Of a DNA stretch of 5,269 nucleotides, positions 1 to 4,811 are shown one piece after another (position 1 is the stretch's first letter; the number at the start of each line of letters is the position of its first letter). The notes under the pieces were generated by a model. It ran no database searches. It saw only the letters and a program-made list of their open reading frames with translations, and had not been told where the DNA came from. Both the position numbers and the translations under genes were made by a program. Source of the DNA: Pseudomonadota bacterium (lineage in GTDB: Bacteria > Myxococcota_A > Polyangia > Polyangiales > Sandaracinaceae); NCBI GenBank assembly GCA_023427125.1, contig JAEZBP010000768.1, positions 1 to 5,269 of the forward strand, in the 5' to 3' direction.

Positions 1-115
1 GCGCGCGCCCGACCAACACAGCGCGCTCGCGCAGCGCGCGCCCAGCCAACACAGCGCGCTCGCGACGCGCGCGCCCAGACACAGCGCGCTCGCGAAGCGC
101 GCGCCAAGCAACTCA
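1..115. repeat. Tandem array of GC-rich palindromic repeat units downstream of gcvH
   Basis: Three complete units lie head to tail at about 21-53, 54-83 and 84-115 (33, 30 and 32 bp), and the right part of a fourth lies at 1-20. On the plus strand each unit reads GCGCGCT, then CGCG plus one or two bases, then GCGCGCGCC, then a tail close to CAGCCAACACA. The core is an imperfect or perfect palindrome. In the 84-115 unit GCGCGCT on the minus strand pairs with AGCGCGC around a 5-nt TCGCG loop. The tail of the last unit (CAACTCA) contains the gcvH stop codon. A related copy occurs at 4773-4811. The array may act as a 3' stabiliser or bidirectional transcription barrier for gcvH messages, but there is no T-tract, so a classical intrinsic terminator is not supported. 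The array may continue left of the window. Confidence 0.8.
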
Positions 116-505
116 ATCCAGGGCGCCGAGGTGGGCTTCGTACTCGGCGGCGTCCATCAGCGAGTCGAGCTCGCCGAGGGAGCTGGCCTCGAGGACGACC
201 ATCCAGCCCTTGTCGTAGGGGGAGTCGTTGACGAGCTCGGGCTGATCCTCGAGCGCGTCGTTCACCTCGACGATGGTGCCGGAGATCGGCGCGAAGAGCT
301 CGCTCACCGTCTTGACGGACTCGATGTCGCCGAAGCGATCGTGCGCGTTGACGTCGTCGCCGACCGAGGGGAGATCGATGAGGGTCACGTCGCCGAGCTG
401 CTCGACGGCGTAGGCGGTGACGCCGATGCGCACCTTGCCCCCGTCCTCGACGCGGGCCCACTCGTGATCCTTCGTGTACTTCAGGTCGCTCGGATACTGG
501 GCCAT
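113..505 (-). CDS. gcvH: Glycine cleavage system H protein (lipoyl carrier)
   Basis: This 130-residue protein shuttles the aminomethyl group of glycine on a lipoyl arm between the P, T and L proteins of the cytoplasmic glycine cleavage complex. It starts MAQYPSDLKYTKDHEW, the usual H-protein opening. The lipoylated lysine is K65 in IESVKTVSEL, followed by FAPISGTIVEVN, which forms the other half of the lipoyl domain. The length matches the family norm of about 125-130 residues, so the gene is complete. The ATG at 505 lies 5 bp after the gcvT stop, with purine-rich sequence (AAGAGG and GGGAG) in front, so translation is probably coupled to gcvT. Its stop codon at 113-115 is the edge of the palindromic repeat array. 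Identity is secure from the sequence. Operon membership is inferred from spacing. Confidence 0.97.
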   Translation of the reverse strand: MAQYPSDLKYTKDHEWARVEDGGKVRIGVTAYAVEQLGDVTLIDLPSVGDDVNAHDRFGDIESVKTVSELFAPISGTIVEVNDALEDQPELVNDSPYDKGWMVVLEASSLGELDSLMDAAEYEAHLGALD

Positions 506-510
506 CTCCC

Positions 511-1626
511 TCACCGCCTCTTGTAGAACGGGGTCTTCACAACCACGGCGTCGACGACCTTGTCGCGGATCGAGACGCCGAGGACAGTGCCCGGCGCCGC
601 GAGCGCGGTGGGCACGTAGCCGAGGCCGATGTTCTTGCCGACCGTGGGCCCCGGCGAGCCGCTGGTCACCGTGCCGACCGTGGCGCCCGAGCGATCGACG
701 ATCGGGTAGCCGTGCCGCGCGATGCCGCGGCCGGTCATCTCGAGGCCGACGAGCTTGCGGCTCGGGCCCTCGGCCTTGATGCGCTCGAGCGCCTCGCGCC
801 CGAGGAAGTCGTGGTCGAGCTTGACCACCCAGCCGAGGCCCGCCTCGTAGGGGTTGGTCGTCTCGTCGATGTCGTTGCCGTAGAGCGAGAGGGCCGCCTC
901 GAGCCGCAGGGTGTCGCGCGCGCCGAGGCCCGCCGGCGCGATGCCGTGCTTGGCGCCGGCCTCGAGCAAGCGCGCCCAGAGGCGCGGCGCGTCGGCGTTC
1001 GTGCAGAAGAGCTCGAAGCCGTCCTCGCCCGTGTAGCCGGTGCGCGCGGCGATCACGCGGATCCCGGAGAGCTCCGCCGCGGTCAGGGAGAAGGGCTTGA
1101 GCTCGAGCAGCTCGCTCGGCGCGCCCGCGTCCTTCGCGATCGCGACGGCGGCCGGGCCCTGCAGCGCGAGCAGCGCGGTGTCGTCGCTCTGATCCGCGAA
1201 GTCCGCGCGTCCTCCCGCAGCCGTGGCACTGGCGACGGCGCGAGCGAAGTGCGGCGCGATCTTGTCGCGGTTCGACGCGTTGCAGACGACGAGGACCTCC
1301 TCGTCGCCCGCGCGGTAGATGATCAGGTCGTCGAGGATCGTGCCGCGCTCGTTGCACGCCACGGTGTACTTCGCGCGCCCGACCTCGAGGTCGAGGACGG
1401 CGTTCGAGACGAGCGACGAGACCACCGACATCGCGTCCGGTCCGCGCAGCCAGAGCTCGCCCATGTGCGAGACGTCGAAGAGCCCGGCGCGCTCGCGCAC
1501 CGCCTGGTGCTCCTTGACGACGCCCTCGTACTGGACGGGCATCTCGTAGCCGGCGAAGGGGACGAGGCGGGCGCTCAGCGCGCGGTGCGCGTCGTAGAGG
1601 GGTGTGCGCTTCAGCGGCTCGGTCAC
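511..1626 (-). CDS. gcvT: Glycine cleavage system T protein (aminomethyltransferase)
   Basis: The enzyme transfers the one-carbon unit from aminomethyl-lipoyl H protein to tetrahydrofolate, giving 5,10-methylene-THF and ammonia. From the GTG at 1626 it has 371 residues, the family's usual size. Visible landmarks are TPLYDAHRALSARLVPFAGY near the N-terminus (8-27), DVSHMGE (51-57), GTILDDLIIYR (95-105, with the conserved aspartates), ARTGYTGEDGFE (194-205), GLGARDTLRLEAAL (233-246), LYGNDI (248-253) and TSGSPGPTVGKNIGLGYV (321-338). The frame stays open upstream to about 1839, but that extension (rich in H, D, Q and P) looks non-coding and lies antisense to a small plus-strand gene. The GTG has no Shine-Dalgarno. 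It overlaps by TGA the stop of a five-codon ATG frame at 1640-1623, which does have one (AGGAG). A possible promoter at 1636-1664 would make the transcript almost leaderless. No glycine riboswitch fits in the short gap. Confidence 0.96.
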   Translation of the reverse strand: MTEPLKRTPLYDAHRALSARLVPFAGYEMPVQYEGVVKEHQAVRERAGLFDVSHMGELWLRGPDAMSVVSSLVSNAVLDLEVGRAKYTVACNERGTILDDLIIYRAGDEEVLVVCNASNRDKIAPHFARAVASATAAGGRADFADQSDDTALLALQGPAAVAIAKDAGAPSELLELKPFSLTAAELSGIRVIAARTGYTGEDGFELFCTNADAPRLWARLLEAGAKHGIAPAGLGARDTLRLEAALSLYGNDIDETTNPYEAGLGWVVKLDHDFLGREALERIKAEGPSRKLVGLEMTGRGIARHGYPIVDRSGATVGTVTSGSPGPTVGKNIGLGYVPTALAAPGTVLGVSIRDKVVDAVVVKTPFYKRR

Positions 1627-1635
1627 GGCGGGCGG

Positions 1636-1664
1636 ACCATACTCGGCGCTCTCCTGGCGTTCAA
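1636..1664 (-). promoter_or_regulatory. Possible sigma70-type promoter for gcvT-gcvH
   Basis: On the minus strand TTGAAC (1664-1659) and TATGGT (1641-1636) are separated by exactly 17 bp. Each matches the sigma70 consensus at 4 of 6 positions. Transcription would begin near 1629, about 3 nt before the GTG start of gcvT, giving a nearly leaderless message. That would explain the missing Shine-Dalgarno at the GTG. A chance match is quite possible, and the -10 overlaps an ATG at 1640 that has its own AGGAG, so the two readings exclude each other. Confidence 0.27.
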
Positions 1665-1704
1665 GGGCCGTAGGGGGCACGCGACGTGCAGGCCACGCGC
1701 CCTC

Positions 1705-1836
1705 ATGGGGATCTGGATCAAGGCTTTCCTCTGGATCGCGATCGTGCTGCTGCCGGGCGGGATCCTGCTGGTCCCGGTGCTCATCGGCTTTCACGAGCGC
1801 GACCGCCGGAAGCGCCTCCGCGCGCCCCGAGCGTGA
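1705..1836 (+). CDS. Small single-pass membrane protein, function unknown
   Basis: This ATG-to-TGA frame encodes 43 residues starting MGIWIKAFLWIAIVLLPGG. Residues 7-29 form one strong hydrophobic segment with a PGG (17-19) and a second proline (P24). Residues 30-42 are very basic (HERDRRKRLRAPR), which by the positive-inside rule would keep the C-terminus in the cytoplasm. Codon use is strongly GC3-biased, as in its neighbours, and the hydrophobic-then-basic layout is not expected from chance reading of this DNA. It sits in the gap between the gcvT start and the sigma54 activator, divergent from gcvT and codirectional with the activator 108 bp downstream. No good Shine-Dalgarno is seen; CAGG at 1689-1692 lies 12 nt before the ATG. 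The same frame is open far upstream across gcvT, but that part is antisense shadow. I do not recognise a family. Confidence 0.6.
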   Translation: MGIWIKAFLWIAIVLLPGGILLVPVLIGFHERDRRKRLRAPRA

Positions 1837-1916
1837 CATTCGCTTCCGATCCGTGCCGATGGCTCACGGTGCCGCGACCAACTTTCTTCGCGGGAGCGCG
1901 CAACGACCGCGGATCA

Positions 1917-1938
1917 CCTCCGATAAGCGCCTCGGAGG
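1917..1938 (+). promoter_or_regulatory. Inverted repeat covering the activator's Shine-Dalgarno
   Basis: CCTCCGA at 1917-1923 and TCGGAGG at 1932-1938 form a perfect 7-bp stem around an 8-nt loop (1924-1931). The right arm contains the GGAGG (1934-1938) that serves the ATG at 1945. Folded in mRNA, the hairpin would hide the ribosome binding site, so translation could depend on temperature, a protein, an RNA, or opening by an upstream ribosome. There is no T-tract, so it does not look like a terminator for the small gene before it. The pairing is seen directly. The regulatory role is inferred. Confidence 0.5.
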
Positions 1939-1944
1939 TTGAAG

Positions 1945-3489
1945 ATGGACGTTCTGATTCTCTGCTATCGCGATGAGCCGCTTCGAGAGTTCGCGGTCGC
2001 CGGCGCGGCGATGGAGGTGGGGCGAGCGCCGGGGTGCGACATCGTGGTGCACGACCCGGACGTGAGGGATCGGCACCTCCTGGTGCAGGCGCGCTCGGGA
2101 TCGGTGCTCGTGCACGAGCTCGGCGCGCGGCGCGGGGAGTGGCGGCCGCTCGCCCCCAACGATCCGCTCAAGATCGGGCGCTGGCACTCGCTGGTGCGCA
2201 TCCCCGATGCGCCGACGCGGCCACGCACGTTCAGCGGGGCGACCGAGCCGCTCGCCCACGACTGGCTTCGTGGGTCGGGGCTCAGCCTCATCGTGGGCCG
2301 CGGCAGCGAGGCGAGGCGCCTGTCCCTCGAGGACGCGCCGGTGTCGATCGGCTCGGCGCCCGACAACGATCTCGTGCTGCGCGATCGGGCCGTCAGCGGC
2401 CGGCACTGCCGGCTCGAGCCGAGCGAGCGGGGCTGGCGCCTGCGCGACCTCGGCAGCCGCAACGGATCGTTCGTCGACGGAGTGCCGGTCACGCTGGCGA
2501 GGATCGAGCCGGGATCGACGATCCGGATCGGCCGCACCGACCTGCGCCTCTGCGCGCGGAACGGCAAGGCGCACGGCGACATCGTCGCGAGCTCGCCGGC
2601 CATGCGCGACACGCTCGTCAAGGTCGAGAAGTACGCCAAGCTCAAGTGGCCGATCTTGATCGGCGGCGAGAGCGGCACCGGCAAGGAGGGCATCGCGCGC
2701 GCGCTGCACGCGATGGGGCCGCGGGCGTCGATGCCCTTCGTGGCGATCAACGCCGGCGGGATGCCCCGCTCGCTGGTCGAGAGCGAGCTCTTCGGGCACG
2801 AGAAGGGCGCCTTCACCGGCGCGAGCGCCGAGCACCGCGGCGTCTTCGAGCAGGCCCACGGCGGGACGCTCTTCCTCGACGAGATCGGCGAGCTCCCGCT
2901 CGATCTGCAGGCGCGTCTGCTGCGGGTGCTCGAGAGCTGGGAGGTGCGCCGCGTGGGCGCGGAGCGCGCGGTGAAGGTGGACGTGCGGCTCGTCTGCGCG
3001 TCGCATCGGGATCTGCGCGCGATGGTTCGAGAGGGGACCTTGCGCAAGGACCTCTACCATCGCATCGCGATCCTGGTCATCGAGGTGCCGCCGCTGCGCG
3101 AGCGGCCCGAGGACATCGAGCCGCTCGCGGAGTGCTTCCTCGCGCGCGACGTCGAGCAGCTCGGGCCCCGGCGCTTCTCGGAGCCGGCGATCGCGAGGCT
3201 GCTCGCCTACGACTGGCCGGGCAACGCGCGCGAGCTGCGCAACCTCGTCCTGCGAGCCGCGGCGGGCTCGCCGGGGACGTGGATCAGCGCGGAGGACGTG
3301 GAGCAGGCGTTCCGCGAGGCGGGCTGTCAGGCCGGCGATCCGACCGAGGCGCAGCTCGAGCGCGTGCTCGAGATGCACCGCGGCAACCTCACGGCGGCCG
3401 CGCGGAGCCTCGGGCTCGCGCGCTCGACGCTGAGCGACCGGCTCCGGATCGCGCGTGAGCGCGCGAAGTATCGGCGGGGCGAGGAGTAG
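1945..3489 (+). CDS. Sigma54-dependent transcriptional activator with two FHA-like domains
   Basis: This 514-residue cytoplasmic regulator would bind enhancer DNA and use ATP to open sigma54-RNA polymerase promoters. Residues 1-87 look like a degenerate FHA domain: GR at 26-27 is present, but the usual S-x-x-H is RDRH. Residues 115-202 are a clearer FHA domain (SIGSAPDNDLVL, VSGRH at 150-154, SRNGSFVDG at 171-179). The AAA+ domain has Walker A GESGTGKE (241-248), the sigma54 contact loop GAFTGA (288-293), Walker B LFLDE (309-313), sensor I near 351-356 (CASHRD, where family members often have ATNRD), arginine fingers likely R367 and R373, and sensor II WPGNARELR (424-432). A Fis-type HTH fills about 466-505. 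The ATG at 1945 is chosen because GGAGG lies 6 nt upstream; a TTG at 1939 would overlap no better site. FHA domains bind phosphothreonine, so a Ser/Thr kinase partner is likely. The targets are unknown. Confidence 0.95.
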   Translation: MDVLILCYRDEPLREFAVAGAAMEVGRAPGCDIVVHDPDVRDRHLLVQARSGSVLVHELGARRGEWRPLAPNDPLKIGRWHSLVRIPDAPTRPRTFSGATEPLAHDWLRGSGLSLIVGRGSEARRLSLEDAPVSIGSAPDNDLVLRDRAVSGRHCRLEPSERGWRLRDLGSRNGSFVDGVPVTLARIEPGSTIRIGRTDLRLCARNGKAHGDIVASSPAMRDTLVKVEKYAKLKWPILIGGESGTGKEGIARALHAMGPRASMPFVAINAGGMPRSLVESELFGHEKGAFTGASAEHRGVFEQAHGGTLFLDEIGELPLDLQARLLRVLESWEVRRVGAERAVKVDVRLVCASHRDLRAMVREGTLRKDLYHRIAILVIEVPPLRERPEDIEPLAECFLARDVEQLGPRRFSEPAIARLLAYDWPGNARELRNLVLRAAAGSPGTWISAEDVEQAFREAGCQAGDPTEAQLERVLEMHRGNLTAAARSLGLARSTLSDRLRIARERAKYRRGEE

Positions 3490-3492
3490 TCG

Positions 3493-4203
3493 CTATCGGC
3501 CGAGCCAGATGCGGCGGGTGCGGCGCGCGCGGCGGCGGCGGAGATCGAGGAGATCCTTGGCGACGCCGGCGACGCGCGAGAGGCCGGTGGACTTCGAGAC
3601 GCCGGCCCGGCGCGGGCGGCACGCGATGGTCACCGTGCGGGTCGAGAGCCCCGCGGCGAGCGCGCGGATCGGGAGCTCGAAGTTGAGGAAGAACGTGTCG
3701 GGCGGCAGCTCGGCAGGGACGAAGAGGCTCTTGCGGATCAGGTAGGGGCCGTCGCTCCGCAGGCGCACGCCGTGGACGAGCGTGATGAGCGCGCGGACGC
3801 CGGCCGAGAGGATCGTGCGATCGAGGCCGTCGTCGCGGTGGTCGTAGACGCTGAGGACGAGATCGGTCGCGCCGTCCGCGGCCGCGCGCAGCGTGCCGAT
3901 CGCCGCCGGCTCGATCTGTCCGTCGGCGGGGAGGAAGGTGATCCACGTGCCCGAGGCGAGGCGGACGCCGCTCTTGAGCGCGGCGCCGATGCCGCGGTTC
4001 GTCTCGTGGCGGAGCGCTCGGTGGGGGAAGCCGGCGAGGGCGGCCTCGGCGCTCTCGAGCGTGCGATCGCGCGAGCCGTCGTCGATGAAGATGATCTCGG
4101 CGTCGGGCTCGTGAGCGCGCAGCCACTCCATCAGCTCGGCGAGCACGGCCGCGACGTTCTCTTCTTCGTCGAACGCGAAGACGATGACCGAGAGGGATGG
4201 CAT
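3493..4203 (-). CDS. Family 2 glycosyltransferase, DPM1-like
   Basis: This 236-residue GT-A fold protein probably transfers a sugar from a nucleotide-sugar donor to a lipid or glycan acceptor at the inner face of the membrane. It opens MPSLSVIVFAFDEEENV, the usual GT2 strand and acidic loop. IIFIDDGSRDRT (37-48) holds the donor-binding aspartates, NRGIGAALKSG (69-79) is the conserved helix, and PADGQ (92-96) fits the metal-binding acidic motif. FELPIRAL (175-182) and GVSK (201-204) match the polyprenyl-phosphate mannosyltransferase-like subgroup. There is no C-terminal membrane segment. Instead residues 222-231 are a basic tail (RRRRARRTRR), which could hold it at the membrane. The ATG at 4203 is used; a GTG at 4215 would overlap the acyltransferase stop as GTGA and add four residues. 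The stop lies 3 bp from that of the convergent activator. Substrate unknown. Confidence 0.92.
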   Translation of the reverse strand: MPSLSVIVFAFDEEENVAAVLAELMEWLRAHEPDAEIIFIDDGSRDRTLESAEAALAGFPHRALRHETNRGIGAALKSGVRLASGTWITFLPADGQIEPAAIGTLRAAADGATDLVLSVYDHRDDGLDRTILSAGVRALITLVHGVRLRSDGPYLIRKSLFVPAELPPDTFFLNFELPIRALAAGLSTRTVTIACRPRRAGVSKSTGLSRVAGVAKDLLDLRRRRARRTRRIWLGR

Positions 4204-4211
4204 CGGGGAGC

Positions 4212-4733
4212 TCACGCCGGGCGCTCGCGGAGGATGCGGGCGGGGTTGCCGGCCACCACGGCGTACGCCGGGACGTCGCGCGTGATCAGCGCGCCGGCGC
4301 CTACCTGCGCGCCGCGGCCGATGATCACGCCGGGAAGGACGATCGCGCCGACCCCGAGGTCCGCGTCGTCCTCGATCGTCACGGGCGCGAACGCGAGCGG
4401 TGCGTGGAGGATCGGCGTGGCCCGGCCGGCCTCCCGATGCGTCGAGGTGATGATCTTCACCCCCGGCCCGACGCCGACGTTCTTGCCGATCCGGAGATCG
4501 CCGGCGGCGTGGAAGAAGCACTGCTGCCCGATCCAGGTGCCGTCGCCGATGTGCAGCTCGCCCGCGTGATAGCCCTTCAGGATCGCGTCGTGCCCGACGT
4601 AGACGCCGGCGCCGATCCAGACCCGATCGGGATGGAAGATGCGCACACCCTCCTCGAGGATCGTCCCCTCGCCGAGCGCGGCGAGCTCTTCGATCGTGAA
4701 GCGGCCGCTGCCATGGGTCTGCCTGCGGATCAC
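4212..4733 (-). CDS. Left-handed beta-helix (hexapeptide repeat) O- or N-acyltransferase
   Basis: The protein is a predicted cytoplasmic trimeric acyltransferase of the LacA/WbbJ-like group, which moves acetyl from acetyl-CoA to sugars. Hexapeptide turns run from about residue 38 to 150, for example VWIGAGVYVG, LHIGDGTWIG, LRIGKNVGVG, VTIEDDADLG, AIVLPGVIIG and AQVGAGALI. The likely catalytic histidine is H99 in STHRE, and the C-terminus has the typical AYAVVAGNPARIL (156-168). From the GTG at 4733 it has 173 residues. An in-frame TTG at 4769 would add 12 residues (TRAGRRAPLALV) that look unlike the family, and neither start has a Shine-Dalgarno. The frame is open back to 4811, where the TGA is the stop of the sensor gene. 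The gene leads directly into the glycosyltransferase, so the two probably act on the same glycan. Exact substrate unknown. Confidence 0.92.
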   Translation of the reverse strand: MIRRQTHGSGRFTIEELAALGEGTILEEGVRIFHPDRVWIGAGVYVGHDAILKGYHAGELHIGDGTWIGQQCFFHAAGDLRIGKNVGVGPGVKIITSTHREAGRATPILHAPLAFAPVTIEDDADLGVGAIVLPGVIIGRGAQVGAGALITRDVPAYAVVAGNPARILRERPA

Positions 4734-4772
4734 GAGCGCGAGTGGAGCGCGGCGGCCGGCGCGAGTCAACGA

Positions 4773-4811
4773 GCGCGCGCGCTCACGAAGCGCGCGCGCC
4801 CAGCCAACTCA
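4773..4811. repeat. Single copy of the GC-rich palindromic repeat with an 11-bp perfect stem
   Basis: Plus-strand GCGCGCGCGCT (4773-4783) pairs perfectly with AGCGCGCGCGC (4789-4799) around CACGA. The tail CCAGCCAACTCA (4800-4811) matches the tail of the units at 1-115. The final TCA (4809-4811) is the TGA stop of the sensor gene on the minus strand. The copy fills the whole gap between that stop and the acyltransferase. It could halt or pause transcription between the two genes or protect the 3' end of the upstream message. It is not followed by a T-tract on either strand. The alternating GC stem could also form Z-DNA or a cruciform; that is inference. Confidence 0.78.

Noticed and set aside
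1..115. CRISPR array, because of regular 30-33 bp spacing
   Set aside because: The whole unit is repeated with no unique spacers between copies, and no cas genes are visible. It is a palindromic tandem repeat.
712..1704. Long plus-strand open frame antisense to gcvT
   Set aside because: It is a shadow of gcvT's GC3-rich codons, with low-complexity R/A/E/V composition. Only the last 43 codons, outside gcvT, look like a real protein.
1627..1839. 71-residue N-terminal extension of GcvT
   Set aside because: The extension has no similarity to T protein, would make it longer than the family, and lies antisense to the small membrane protein gene.
1627..1860. Glycine riboswitch upstream of gcvT
   Set aside because: The space upstream of gcvT is taken up by a plausible plus-strand gene, a possible near-leaderless promoter lies next to the start, and I could not see a glycine aptamer-like structure.
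1858..1876. Sigma54 promoter (TGGC...GC) before the activator
   Set aside because: The GG and nearest GC elements are not 10 bp apart as the -24/-12 spacing requires. A similar TGGCAC...TGC inside the activator near 2181 is also off by one.
1864..3378. 504-codon minus-strand frame antisense to the activator
   Set aside because: It is an arginine, alanine and histidine-rich shadow without domain motifs. The plus strand here has a complete FHA-AAA+-HTH protein.
4773..4799. Intrinsic terminator after the sensor gene
   Set aside because: The stem is strong, but no run of T follows it on either strand, so only a transcription pause or 3' protection role can be suggested.
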